Assembly: GCA_020636005.1 (NCBI GenBank)
Contig: JACJYR010000001.1
Location: 816,001-880,000, forward strand
DNA: 64,000 bases
Source of the DNA: Lewinellaceae bacterium
Lineage (GTDB): Bacteria > Bacteroidota > Bacteroidia > Chitinophagales > Saprospiraceae
Direction: 5' to 3'
Made by a program: the position numbers and the translations under genes. This document shows, piece by piece, positions 53,627 to 62,050 of the stretch. The notes below the pieces were generated by a model. The model had not been told where the DNA came from, ran no database searches, and saw only the letters and a list, made by a program, of their open reading frames with translations. Position 1 is the first letter of the stretch; every line of letters starts with the position of its first letter.

Positions 53627-54634
53627 TCAGGTAAACAGCCCTTCCTCCAGGGCCAGCCAATCCAGCGTATTCCCACAAAAAATTTTCCCCACCACCTCCC
53701 GGTTCAAGTCCGACTGCTCGATAAACTCCCCGATCGTCAGGTCGCCCAGCGGGAAAGGATAGTCTGAGCCGAGCGTCACCTTGTCCGTTCCTACGGTGTC
53801 GAGCACGTATTTCAGCATGGTGATGTCGTGCGTGATGCAGTCCACCCAGAATTTGCCGAGGTAGTTGCGGGGGTTCACAGGGTTGTCAATGGCCACAAGG
53901 TCGGGGCGGCAGTTGAAGCCATGTTCTATGCGGCCAATGGTTGGGAGGAAGGAGCCGCCCGCATGGGCGAAGCAGCAGCGCAATCCCGGCAGTTTTTCAA
54001 AAACGCCGCTGAACACCATCGAGCAAATCGCCCGGCTCGTCTCAGCGGGCATACCGACCAGCCAGGGCAGCCAGTATTTTTCCATGCTCGAAAAACCCAT
54101 CATGTTCCAGGGGTGAACGAAGAGCGCCATGCCCAATTCCTGGCAGGCTTCAAAAATGGGGAAAAACTGTGGCTCGCTCAAATTCAGGTCGTTGATGTTG
54201 GAGCCGATCTGGATGCCGACGAGGCCAATCTCCTTACAGCGCTGTAATTCCTTGATAGCCAAGTTGGTATCCTGCATGGGCACCGTGCCGAGGCCAATAT
54301 AATGCTTGGGAAAATCGTGTACAATCTGCGCCACGCCATCGTTGAGGTATGCTGAAATTTCAAGCGTATGGGCCGGCTTCGCCCAGTAACTGAACAGCAC
54401 CGGGATTGTACAGATGACCTGCACCTGCGTACCGTGCGTGGCGTATTCGGGGATGCGGGCTTCGGCGTCCCAGCAGTTCTGCTCCACCCGCCGGAAGAAT
54501 TTTGTGCCCTTCATCATGTCCGCAAAGCCCGGCTCGTTGTGCTCCAGGTGGATGAAGCCCTCGTAGCCGAACTTGTCCGCCCAGCGGGGCAGCATGGCAG
54601 GCATGATGTGGGTGTGCATGTCGATTTTGAGCAT
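53627..54634 (-). CDS. ACMSD-like amidohydrolase decarboxylase
   Basis: A 335-residue amidohydrolase-superfamily protein of the aminocarboxymuconate-semialdehyde decarboxylase (ACMSD) type. Metal ligands are visible: H-x-H in KIDMHTHIMP, H in ALFVHPWNMMG, a catalytic-type H in CCFAHAGGSFLP, and D in TLGSDYPFPLGD. Also typical are ARIPEYATHGTQVQVICTIP and FFPIFEACQELGM. ACMSD removes CO2 from 2-amino-3-carboxymuconate 6-semialdehyde in kynurenine/2-nitrobenzoate catabolism. No other kynurenine-pathway gene is nearby, so either those are elsewhere or this is a relative acting on another compound, such as a resorcylate-type acid. MLKIDMHTH is the natural start. Confidence 0.88.
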   Translation of the reverse strand: MLKIDMHTHIMPAMLPRWADKFGYEGFIHLEHNEPGFADMMKGTKFFRRVEQNCWDAEARIPEYATHGTQVQVICTIPVLFSYWAKPAHTLEISAYLNDGVAQIVHDFPKHYIGLGTVPMQDTNLAIKELQRCKEIGLVGIQIGSNINDLNLSEPQFFPIFEACQELGMALFVHPWNMMGFSSMEKYWLPWLVGMPAETSRAICSMVFSGVFEKLPGLRCCFAHAGGSFLPTIGRIEHGFNCRPDLVAIDNPVNPRNYLGKFWVDCITHDITMLKYVLDTVGTDKVTLGSDYPFPLGDLTIGEFIEQSDLNREVVGKIFCGNTLDWLALEEGLFT

Positions 54635-54783
54635 GGATATTCGTTTTGGTTCATGCGCAAAGGTGCGCAAAGGAGCGCAAAGGTAAGGATTGATTTGGGG
54701 AGAATCGCCCTCCCAACTCCACCGCCCACACCACCTTCGTCAGCCACACATTATTTGTAGAAATTGGCAATAACCCACCCATC

Positions 54784-54834
54784 AAGCCCCTTTAGGGGCG
54801 GAATATCGGATACATTTCGCCCCTAAAGGGGCTT
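54784..54834. repeat. Palindromic repeat AAGCCCCTTTAGGGGC
   Basis: Two mirrored copies (54784-54800 and 54818-54834) of a partly self-complementary 17-mer separated by 17 bases. A related CGCCCCGCTGGGGC follows at about 54869-54882. It shares the CCCCTAAAGGGG core with 27873-27950. Confidence 0.7.
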
Positions 54835-54941
54835 AAAAAAGGAGAAAAGCCTTTTCTATAAACATTTCGCCCCGCTGGGGCTACCATCACTACAATTTGT
54901 TACAATCAGGAATTTTTATTGTGATGGTTTCATCAACAATT

Positions 54942-54974
54942 GGCACCAGCAAGGTGCCCAGCTTTTGCTGGGCA
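54942..54974. repeat. Two adjacent short hairpins
   Basis: GGCACC-AGCAA-GGTGCC (54942-54958) runs into TGCCCAGC-TTTT-GCTGGGCA (54955-54974). They share bases, so only one can form at a time, like an attenuator or recombination site, but no gene follows closely on the plus strand. Confidence 0.55.
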
Positions 54975-55056
54975 TGGACGCTGACGCAATGTTAGGTGTT
55001 ACACTCGTTTTTCATTCAGTTTTCTTCTTTTTACATTTGTTCACGATTTCAATGGC

Positions 55057-55440
55057 TTAAAAAGAAACTATCCTGTTCGTCTGGTTCTCCGACAGCATGA
55101 ATTCTTTAATTTTTTCTAATAAACAAATCCAATCCGAACTCTCTATTTCTACATTACTATCAACGCTTGCAGTAATTGCATAAAGTCGGAAAAAGCCATT
55201 CTCGAAAGTGATTAGGGTTTCATTCTCCCCAATACAATTATATTTTAATTCTCCTTTAATCAGCTTTTCTGATTTGTCAATCATGCTGTTGATTTTTTCT
55301 ATTTTATCAAGCATGGGCATAAATCCTTCGATGGTTAAGTCTAATTGATTATATGTTGTTCCGACCTTTAGGGCACAGTAATCGCCATAGAATACGACTC
55401 CCATTCGAACTAAACTAAAATTTAGCTTCTCAATTTTCAT
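55057..55440 (-). CDS. AT-rich hypothetical protein
   Basis: A 127-residue soluble protein of no family I recognise: MKIEKLNFSLVRMGVVFYGD, then a helical stretch (MLDKIEKINSMIDKSEKLIK) and a beta/alpha end (FENGFFRLYAITASV, WICLLEKIKEFMLSE). Codon usage and composition are markedly more AT-rich than the genes around it, pointing to acquisition from elsewhere. It is bracketed by TGTTAGGTG (54990-54998) and CACCTAACA (55455-55463). It starts 36 bases after the mvaD stop on the same strand. Size, composition and the small-protein character are reminiscent of cassette-borne or immunity-type genes, but no function can be assigned. Confidence 0.6.
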   Translation of the reverse strand: MKIEKLNFSLVRMGVVFYGDYCALKVGTTYNQLDLTIEGFMPMLDKIEKINSMIDKSEKLIKGELKYNCIGENETLITFENGFFRLYAITASVDSNVEIESSDWICLLEKIKEFMLSENQTNRIVSF

Positions 55441-55476
55441 TTTTCATTTTGTTGCACCTAACAACGGATTGCCGCA

Positions 55477-56565
55477 TCACACCTGCACCGGCCCATCCCC
55501 TACCCAATCCTGCAAATACTTTTCCTCCTCGCACAGCGGCATCAATTCCTCCTCCACGAACAAGCGAACCTCGTGTATAATCTCACCTGGATACAGCACG
55601 TGCAAATTTGGCCCGGCATCCAGGCTGAAGTACACGGGATGCTTCGACTCCTCCCGGTAGCGGCGCACCCGCTCTATCATTTCCAAGGTGTTGGGTTTCA
55701 ATAAAATATAGGATGGGTTGCTGCTCATCATCAAGCTGTGCAGGGTGAGGGCCTCGTTTTCGGCCATTTTGCCGAAGGCTTCCAGGTCGCCTTTTTTCAT
55801 GGCTTCCAGCAGGAAGTGCATTTTTCGTTTTGCATCGGTATAGCGGGCCTCGGCGAAGGGGTGGTTATCCATCAAGCCATGCCCGGCACGGCTGCTCACC
55901 CGCTTGGCGGCGGTGCTGGCGATAAGGATGTCGTCGTGGAAATCTTTGAAAATATCGTGCACCTCGTCGGCCATTGAAATGGCGTAGAGGTCGGACGATC
56001 CTTCCACCTCGCCCGTCTGCCCCCAAAGCGCCGCCGTGGGAAAAATGGAACGGCAGGCGCTTCCGGAGCCAAGCCTTGCCACAAAAGAAGATTTTTGGTC
56101 AAACGCCTCGTCGTCTTCCAGCGTGTTGAACAGCTCTTCTTCCAACGAGCAAAGGCAGAGTGCCAGGGCGCTCATGGCCGAGGCGGAAGAGGCAATGCCC
56201 GCCGAGTGGGGGAAGGAGTTGCCGGTACTGATTTTCAGGTCGAGCTGCCGCAGAAAGGGGAAAATGTCCGTGATGCTTTCCAGGAATTTCAGCACTTTTT
56301 CCCGGAAAGGCTCATTAGGCTCCTGGTGGAAGGAGAACTCCAGCGAGATGTTGCGGTCGCCGCTTTGCTTGGGGCTGTATTCGAGCAGGGTTTCCGTAAA
56401 AGAACTGCTCAGGGTAAGGCTAAGCGATGGGTTTTTCGGCAATTGGCTACCGTACTTGCCCCAGTATTTGATGATGGCCAGGTTGGAAGGACTGCGCCAG
56501 GCAATGCTGCCAGGTTCTACTTCGGCAGTTTCGATGATGAGGTTCGGGTTCTTGTAGTCGAGCAT
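55477..56565 (-). CDS. mvaD: Diphosphomevalonate decarboxylase
   Basis: A 362-residue GHMP-superfamily enzyme that converts mevalonate 5-diphosphate to isopentenyl diphosphate with ATP, in the cytoplasm. Typical blocks: WRSPSNLAIIKYWGKYGSQL (N-terminal substrate strand), PSLSLTLSSSF, the phosphate-binding loop NSFPHSAGIASSASAMSALA, VARLGSGSACRSIF, and SLDAGPNLHVLYPG with the catalytic Asp. Length fits the family (320-400). No other mevalonate-pathway gene is in the window, although Bacteroidota often group these genes. Confidence 0.94.
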   Translation of the reverse strand: MLDYKNPNLIIETAEVEPGSIAWRSPSNLAIIKYWGKYGSQLPKNPSLSLTLSSSFTETLLEYSPKQSGDRNISLEFSFHQEPNEPFREKVLKFLESITDIFPFLRQLDLKISTGNSFPHSAGIASSASAMSALALCLCSLEEELFNTLEDDEAFDQKSSFVARLGSGSACRSIFPTAALWGQTGEVEGSSDLYAISMADEVHDIFKDFHDDILIASTAAKRVSSRAGHGLMDNHPFAEARYTDAKRKMHFLLEAMKKGDLEAFGKMAENEALTLHSLMMSSNPSYILLKPNTLEMIERVRRYREESKHPVYFSLDAGPNLHVLYPGEIIHEVRLFVEEELMPLCEEEKYLQDWVGDGPVQV

Positions 56566-56670
56566 TGGAAGGGTTTTGGTTTGACGTTTATGGTTTGTGG
56601 CTCATTTAAGGGCACCCTGCAAAGTTACAGAAAGCGCTTGGAGTGGGAGGTTCGCCCAGGCGTTTTATCA

Positions 56671-56716
56671 AAAAGAAAAGGCCAGGGTCTTCGCTGATCC
56701 TGGCCTTTTCTTTTTT
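56671..56716 (-). terminator. Terminator after the choice-of-anchor-B gene
   Basis: A 16-bp stem AAAAGAAAAGGCCAGG / CCTGGCCTTTTCTTTT with a 12-base loop, followed by T-runs on both strands. It lies just past the stop of the minus-strand gene at 56728 and ahead of the mvaD promoter region. Confidence 0.9.
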
Positions 56717-56727
56717 ACCAAAAAAAA

Positions 56728-58686
56728 TCAATGCTGGACGGCAATCCTGCGCACGAGCGACTCCCGTCCGTTGGTTATTTTAAAAAGGTAGATCCCAGTT
56801 GGCAATTGGGCCGTATCAAATTGCCACCCGTTTTGCCCGGCAGGGATTTCTATTTGTACAACCCTTTGGCCGGTCAGGCTGGACAACTCGGCCAGCATAG
56901 TTTCTTCCACGGGATTTTCAAAAGAAATCAAAAATATATCCTTGACGGGATTGGGATAAACAGTCAGGTTATTTCCTGTGAGTACATGAACTCCCGTCCC
57001 ACCCTCAGTCGTAAAGGATTGCACATCGGAGACCGTACCGCCGCAAATATTTTGGGCGGTGACCCGCCAGTAATACAGCGTCCCCGGATTCAATTCGCCG
57101 ACCGGTACAAGTTGGGTGGTGGAGGTGGTATTGGACAAAACGATACTGCCTTCAAAATCAACTGCATCGCTGGCTACTTCGAGCAGGTAGCTGTCAGCAT
57201 TGGGTGCCGGATCCCAATCGAACAGCGGCGTGAGCGCCACATTGGGTGCATTGGGGAACGGACTGTCGAGCGCTGGGGCATTGGGCAGATCATCCACTGT
57301 CACAAAAATATTGGTCGAATTGGTGTTCGTGCCATCAGAAGCTTTGAGAATGATCTGAGCGGCGCTTCCCTGCGTAGCGGAAAGCCCTGTAATGGTAACA
57401 ATAACCGTTTCGCCCGGCAGGGCCGGGTTCGGGTTAAAGGTGACCGAGGTGCCCGGCAGGTTGGCCAGGGCTTCCAGGGCGACGCCGCCAGCATCGAAGT
57501 CTTCCCCGACCGTCAGGGTGAATTCCACCTCCTCACCAGCACAGGTTTCAAATTGGCTTTGGTTGAGGTGCAGCGACAAATCCAACAGTTCCCCTAACGC
57601 CTCGAACACAAACAAACCTTCCTGCATATCGGAAATCAGGATGTTGCCGGACGGCAGCAGGGGGAATACACCCCATGCCCCCGCATAACTTTGGATATTG
57701 GGCAGCGGGCAGGTATCGTAAAAGGCCACCCGGGTGGGGCTCATCGGGTCCGACACGTCGAAGACCTGCAGGCCGTCGTAATAATAGGACAAATAGAGCA
57801 GGCCGTCCCGGTAAATGCAGTTGTGCGGAATTTCGCCCGTCCAAGTGTCGGGCTGCATGATGGCCACCACCTGCATGTCACTGAAGTCGCTCACGTCCAC
57901 CACTTTCACACCGGTGCCGTGCGTTTCGTCGCACAGGAAATAGTACTGCCCGTCGTCGGAGAGCCAGCCGGAGTGGTTGTAGCCCGACTCAGGGTAGCTG
58001 GTCAAAGTACCCAGCAGCACGGGGCTGGTGGGGTTGGTGAAATCCACTACGCGCAGGCCGCCGTTGGTACCGCAATTAAAAAAACCGATGTTGTCCTTGA
58101 TAAAAGCATCGTGGACATAGGGCATGTAAAAGCTGGAATTGGAATTGTAGGACGCCAAAAACTGCGGATCGTCCGGTGTGGAAATGTCCAGCAGGATAGT
58201 GCTTTGGCCGGCGCCCAGCAGGTAGAGCCGTGCCTGGGAAGTATCGATGTACAGGTTGTGGGCCCGCACGACGAATTCGTTCGAGTTGTAAACTTCCGTG
58301 GCGCTGTTGGGCAGGCCGTTCAGGTCGATGATTTGCAGGGCACTGCTGTTGTATTCGTCCGACACGCAATAGAGGTAGCCTTTGTAGGTTTTAAAATCCC
58401 GGTGTATCAATTGGTCGCCGGCAGCAGCACCGGGCATCCTGAACAGCTCTTCGGGCATGGCCGGATCCGTCACGTCAACAATGTGGATGGCCGCCGTGGA
58501 GCCGATGATGCCGTATTCACGGCCATTGATGGCGGTGCCCCATACTTCGTTGTAGCGGTTGTCGTAGAAGATTGTCGGCACGAGGTTGTCGTCGTGCCAG
58601 CCTCCGAGGAGGGTAGCCTGGGTTTGACCAGGGACAAGGGTAGCGGCAAATTGGGCAAGGGTGAAAAGGAGAACAAATTTTTTCAT
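56728..58686 (-). CDS. Choice-of-anchor-B family exported protein with T9SS tail
   Basis: A 652-residue exported protein. Signal peptide MKKFVLLFTLAQFAATLVPG. LVIVD/propeller-like repeats follow to about residue 380 (YGIIGSTAAIHIVDVTDPAM, ALQIIDLNGLPNSATEVY, GLRVVDFTNPTSPVLLGTL, GLQVFDVSDPMSPTRVAFYD), as in the choice-of-anchor-B family. Then come a beta-sandwich (VEFTLTVGEDFDAGGVALEA), a fibronectin-III-like domain (DSYLLEVASDAVDFEGSIVL, LYYWRVTAQNICGGTVSDVQ) and a T9SS type A tail (LTVYPNPVKDIFLISFENPV). Probably a surface adhesin or regulatory surface protein; no enzymatic site is seen. The frame runs 55 codons upstream, but only the Met at 58686 starts a signal peptide. Confidence 0.85.
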   Translation of the reverse strand: MKKFVLLFTLAQFAATLVPGQTQATLLGGWHDDNLVPTIFYDNRYNEVWGTAINGREYGIIGSTAAIHIVDVTDPAMPEELFRMPGAAAGDQLIHRDFKTYKGYLYCVSDEYNSSALQIIDLNGLPNSATEVYNSNEFVVRAHNLYIDTSQARLYLLGAGQSTILLDISTPDDPQFLASYNSNSSFYMPYVHDAFIKDNIGFFNCGTNGGLRVVDFTNPTSPVLLGTLTSYPESGYNHSGWLSDDGQYYFLCDETHGTGVKVVDVSDFSDMQVVAIMQPDTWTGEIPHNCIYRDGLLYLSYYYDGLQVFDVSDPMSPTRVAFYDTCPLPNIQSYAGAWGVFPLLPSGNILISDMQEGLFVFEALGELLDLSLHLNQSQFETCAGEEVEFTLTVGEDFDAGGVALEALANLPGTSVTFNPNPALPGETVIVTITGLSATQGSAAQIILKASDGTNTNSTNIFVTVDDLPNAPALDSPFPNAPNVALTPLFDWDPAPNADSYLLEVASDAVDFEGSIVLSNTTSTTQLVPVGELNPGTLYYWRVTAQNICGGTVSDVQSFTTEGGTGVHVLTGNNLTVYPNPVKDIFLISFENPVEETMLAELSSLTGQRVVQIEIPAGQNGWQFDTAQLPTGIYLFKITNGRESLVRRIAVQH

Positions 58687-58802
58687 GATGTTGTGGTAAA
58701 GTTTTGAAACGCAGAGTAGGAAAAAAGAGGCGCAAGTTTGCAAAAATGCGGGGGTTATTCTGTCTGGCGATAAGCAAAAACAAAACGAAGGAATGGAAAT
58801 AA

Positions 58803-58880
58803 GGATTGAAGGAAAAAAAATCCCCAACGTTGCTGGGGTTTTCAAAATCAAAATGGTGAAGTTATTTTTTCATCGTTACT
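58803..58880 (-). repeat. R1 repeat, variant copy D (reverse)
   Basis: On the minus strand it reads AGTAACGATGAAAAAATAAC followed by the R1 body, but the second half is replaced by a different hairpin, CCCCAGCAACGTTGGGG plus T-run. It lies upstream of the choice-of-anchor-B gene and just after the YkgJ-like gene, where it could act as that gene's terminator. Confidence 0.75.
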
Positions 58881-58945
58881 AAATAAAAAAAAGCCGAATT
58901 GAAGCTGTTCAATGTTGTGCGTCCTCCCTCTCATCGTTTTTCCCT

Positions 58946-59440
58946 TCAAACAAGAGCTTCCAGCCGCTGCAAAATATGGTACACCCCCGGGCAGATCGTC
59001 GCATTGAGTGCGTGCAGCTTCATGTTTTTTGAAAAATCCAGACCGTCCGTATGCGGGAATTGCCGGCAGGCCCGGGGCCGGATATCGTAGATCATGCACT
59101 TGCGATCCGCTAGAAGAAAAGGGCAGGGCGTGGTGTTCATCACAGTGTCGCCGTCCTCGTCTTCTGTCAGGTACTGTTTTTCAAAATCGGCGGGTTTCAT
59201 GCCAAAGGTCTTGGCGATGCGCGTCACGTCGCCTTTCGTCACGATGGGCGGGATGCCGGAGCAGCAGCCCGCACAGTCCAGGCAGTTGATCCGGGAAAAA
59301 ACCTCCTGGTGCACCTCGTCGGCGAGTTCGTCAAGGCGTTTGCCTTTTTTGCGCTGCAACCGCTTGGCGATGGTTTTGCTTTCGGCGGCTGCCTGTTCTT
59401 TTTTCCTTTGCCAGGTATTTATCAGATCGGGATCGGCCAT
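58946..59440 (-). CDS. YkgJ-type cysteine-cluster protein
   Basis: A 164-residue protein with the CxxCxxCC signature of the YkgJ/CxxCxxCC (UPF0153) family: INCLDCAGCCSGIPPIVTKG, then TTPCPFLLADRKCMIYDIRP and RACRQFPHTD. These cysteines bind a metal (zinc or an Fe-S cluster, unresolved). The N-terminal 40 residues are a charged helix. The function of the family is not settled. The start MADPDLINTWQRKK is chosen because the 37 upstream codons are repeat-derived (they include the R3 palindrome). Confidence 0.88.
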   Translation of the reverse strand: MADPDLINTWQRKKEQAAAESKTIAKRLQRKKGKRLDELADEVHQEVFSRINCLDCAGCCSGIPPIVTKGDVTRIAKTFGMKPADFEKQYLTEDEDGDTVMNTTPCPFLLADRKCMIYDIRPRACRQFPHTDGLDFSKNMKLHALNATICPGVYHILQRLEALV

Positions 59441-59484
59441 GGGCTGCTGAGGGTGAATGATACGGTGCAGGGGTTTGCAAGCCA

Positions 59485-59515
59485 AATCATGGTGGTTTTG
59501 AAAATCACCATGATT
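59485..59515. repeat. R3 palindrome, minimal copy
   Basis: A 31-base palindrome (AATCATGGTGGTTTT, one base, AAAATCACCATGATT) with only one mismatch, about 45 bases upstream of the YkgJ-like gene. The flanks do not match the larger R3 copies. Confidence 0.75.
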
Positions 59516-59748
59516 CAGTCCTACCGTAGTGACTTTGCGGTCGTAAGGCAAAAATTGGAAAAATCCAGAAGCTGGGCATCAAAAATCTGATTCTTTCATC
59601 CAAGTAAGCGAAAAGGAACGTCTGCCCCACGGCCAGAGGTTTTCCCGAATTTCGGTACAAGCCGTGCAAATCAACCCCATAAACAAATATCAACCCTGCC
59701 TGGCAGTTGCCCATAAACTACGGGCGTGCAGTATAGCTTGCACGGCGC

Positions 59749-60651
59749 TCAAGGCAGTTGCTCCTTAGCGATAAAATTGGGCGCATATACAACCCCCGGG
59801 GCGTCCATGCTGCGAAAAACCTGGTACATCATTTTAAAAAGGAGGGACTTGTCGTTTTCAACGCCCGCTATACTGACCCAGCCATCCAGGTTGACATCTG
59901 TGTCCAGATATCCCGATACGACATAGTTGACGATAAAGGAGGTGTTCCCCGGATCTGACAAGGCCTGAGAGAAAATTGAGAAGATGTCGTTTGCCGGCCC
60001 TTGAAAAATGACCTTGTCATCGTGGTTCGCATCGCCCCCGATGAGTGCCATCCGGCCGTCTATTTCCACCGTGGCGTGGTCGCCATACACACTGAAATCA
60101 GGATCGGTGAAATCCACCGTGGCCGGCGCATAGTCCAACGCAAGTGCCTGGGCCGACATGACCCCCAGGTGGTTCCGGTGTTTCACGGCCACATGGTAGC
60201 TGCCCTTGAAGACGGAAGGAAAATAGACCGGCGACACGCCGTCCACGTCCACCACGTCGCCGTCGCGCTGCACCAGCGCAGCGCGGGTAGCTACCACCAC
60301 CGACGGATCGGCCGGCGACCGCAGTTCAATGAATACCCAATCCACGATGGCATTATCGCCGACGGTATTGAAGACATCCGTATTGGTGACTGTTTCACCT
60401 CCGCCATCGTTTCCCACATGGATGAATTTCGGGGTGTTGGAATACGGCTCCGTTGTGGGCAGGTAGCCCTTGGCCCGAAGGTCGTCGCGCATCAGGCTTT
60501 CGTTGCTGGCCATTTTCACCAGAGCCCCCTGCAAAAGGGCTTTGATGTGCATGCGCACCCCAGGAGGACTGGCTATTGGGCAGTTGGCGCACAGGTGGGC
60601 CACCATAAGAGACGAGGAGAACAAAAGGCTGAGTAAGGCTTTGATTTTCAT
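59749..60651 (-). CDS. Exported protein with dockerin-like calcium-loop repeats
   Basis: A 300-residue exported protein. Signal peptide MKIKALLSLLFSSSLMVAHL, a beta-sandwich domain of the type found at the end of many Bacteroidota secreted proteins (AIVDWVFIELRSPADPSVVV, LVQRDGDVVDVDGVSPVYFP, YHVAVKHRNHLGVMSA), then two EF-hand-like calcium loops (GDANHDDKVIFQGPAND and TDVNLDGWVSI) that form a dockerin-like pair. There is no T9SS type A YPNP tail, so its sorting is unclear. It may be the tail fragment of what is usually a larger enzyme; here it starts directly after a signal peptide, so I read it as a stand-alone binding protein. Confidence 0.72.
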   Translation of the reverse strand: MKIKALLSLLFSSSLMVAHLCANCPIASPPGVRMHIKALLQGALVKMASNESLMRDDLRAKGYLPTTEPYSNTPKFIHVGNDGGGETVTNTDVFNTVGDNAIVDWVFIELRSPADPSVVVATRAALVQRDGDVVDVDGVSPVYFPSVFKGSYHVAVKHRNHLGVMSAQALALDYAPATVDFTDPDFSVYGDHATVEIDGRMALIGGDANHDDKVIFQGPANDIFSIFSQALSDPGNTSFIVNYVVSGYLDTDVNLDGWVSIAGVENDKSLLFKMMYQVFRSMDAPGVVYAPNFIAKEQLP

Positions 60652-61020
60652 GGTATGGTATGTTTGAAATTTGACTTTAAATTTTGAGGGGGCAGCATAG
60701 GGATGCCGTTTTCTTTGGATGGGCTTTTGGCAAACTGCCCATATCCGCCAACGCCGGGCATATCTCAAGGCTTTTGGGGGGAGGAGCATTTTTCCAGAAA
60801 CCGGAGGGGGGAAGAAGAAATGGTCGACAGCAGGGTGATGGCTTGGACCCTTTTTTAAACGACGCCTAAAGTAATCAGAGGGAATGAAAACAGAGAGGCT
60901 GGCATTCGGGTGGCAAATACCATACCTGTTGAACAGTGCCCGAAAGGGCATAGAGAAAATTCCTTGTGTCACATGCTGCACTCCTGCCGCCACTTCCTTA
61001 TCCTTGCAAAAAACTCAAGC
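60652..61020. other. Divergent promoter region, 369 bases
   Basis: Separates the divergent dockerin-like and deacetylase-like genes. A TATCCTTG sequence at 60999-61006, close to the plus-strand ATG, resembles a -7 box with one mismatch, but no -33 box is well placed. Nothing else is seen. Confidence 0.45.
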
Positions 61021-61980
61021 ATGAAACTGATTTACCACCCCGTCTTCCTGGCGCACGACACCGGGATGCACCCCGAAAACCCCAAACGGCTGGAAGCCTT
61101 TGAAGGCCTGCCCCCCACGGAAGTGCCCGACGGCACGCCCTGGTTGGGCCTCGTCCACACCGAAAAACACATCGAAAACGTGAAAGCCGCCTGCGCCGCC
61201 CACCGCCACCTCGACCCCGACACGGTGGCCTCGCCGGGCAGCTACGAAGCGGCTGTCCGGGCGGTCGGGGCCACGATCCTGGCCAGCGAAACGGACGACT
61301 TCGCACTCGTCCGCCCGCCGGGCCACCACGCCTACCCCGACCGCTCGAGCGGGTTTTGCCTGTTCAACAACGTGGCCATCGTCGCACAAAAACTGGTCAA
61401 TGAAGGCAAACGGGTCTTCCTCTTCGACTTCGACGGCCACCTCGGCGACGGCACCTCCCATATTTTTGAGGACACGGATCAGGTGCTTTACTGCTCCATC
61501 CACCAATACCCCGCCTTCCCCGGCCACGGCTGGGTGGACGAAATCGGCAGGGGCAAGGGCAAAGGTTTCACGATGAACGTCCCCATCCCGCCGGAGAGTG
61601 GCGACGACATTTTCATGGATGCCGTGCAGACCTGCCTGCAAGTGCTGGAACAATACCAGCCCGATGTGGTGGCCGTTTCCGCCGGGTTCGATGCGCACCT
61701 CCACGACCTGCTGCTGCAGTTGCGGGTGACGGAGGGCAGTTTTTATAAAATTGGCAACTTGCTCAGGGAGCGTTCCCCAAACATCTTCGCCACCCTGGAA
61801 GGTGGTTACAATGTGGAGGTGCTGCCCAAGTGCGTCCACAACTTCCTGGCGGGTATCAATGGCAAGGAAATGCCCTATAATGAAAATGAAACGACCTCCT
61901 TCCGGGCCGTTTGGGAAGAGTATGAACTGCGGGTGAATTCAGTAATGGGAAATTTGCGCAGTTGGTGGAAGTTCTCGTGA
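61021..61980 (+). CDS. Histone-deacetylase-like amidohydrolase
   Basis: A 319-residue arginase/deacetylase-fold protein of the bacterial acetoin-utilisation/HDAC family. Visible motifs: HPENPKRLEAF, the catalytic His pair in RPPGHHAYPDR, FCLFNNVAIVAQ, zinc ligands D and H in FDFDGHLGDGTSHIF, the third ligand D in VSAGFDAHLHD, and ATLEGGYNVEVL. The motif usually read as DxDxHHGxGT has Leu in place of the second His (GHLGDGT). Likely hydrolyses an acetyl amide such as acetylpolyamine or acetyl-lysine; substrate unknown. The codons before 61021 do not resemble the family, so ATG at 61021 is the start. Confidence 0.92.
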   Translation: MKLIYHPVFLAHDTGMHPENPKRLEAFEGLPPTEVPDGTPWLGLVHTEKHIENVKAACAAHRHLDPDTVASPGSYEAAVRAVGATILASETDDFALVRPPGHHAYPDRSSGFCLFNNVAIVAQKLVNEGKRVFLFDFDGHLGDGTSHIFEDTDQVLYCSIHQYPAFPGHGWVDEIGRGKGKGFTMNVPIPPESGDDIFMDAVQTCLQVLEQYQPDVVAVSAGFDAHLHDLLLQLRVTEGSFYKIGNLLRERSPNIFATLEGGYNVEVLPKCVHNFLAGINGKEMPYNENETTSFRAVWEEYELRVNSVMGNLRSWWKFS

Positions 61981-62024
61981 GATGCACCAGCATATCTACC
62001 TGTGCATGGCATCTTAAAATGGTT

Positions 62025-62032
62025 TAAGTTTG
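62025..62032 (+). promoter_or_regulatory. Candidate -7 box for the unknown/HNH gene pair
   Basis: TAAGTTTG matches TAnnTTTG. A TGTG (one mismatch from TTTG) lies 20 bases upstream at 62001-62004, and the ATG is 18 bases downstream. Spacing fits the Bacteroidota consensus. Confidence 0.35.
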
Positions 62033-62050
62033 TTTACAAAAAAAAAAAAC

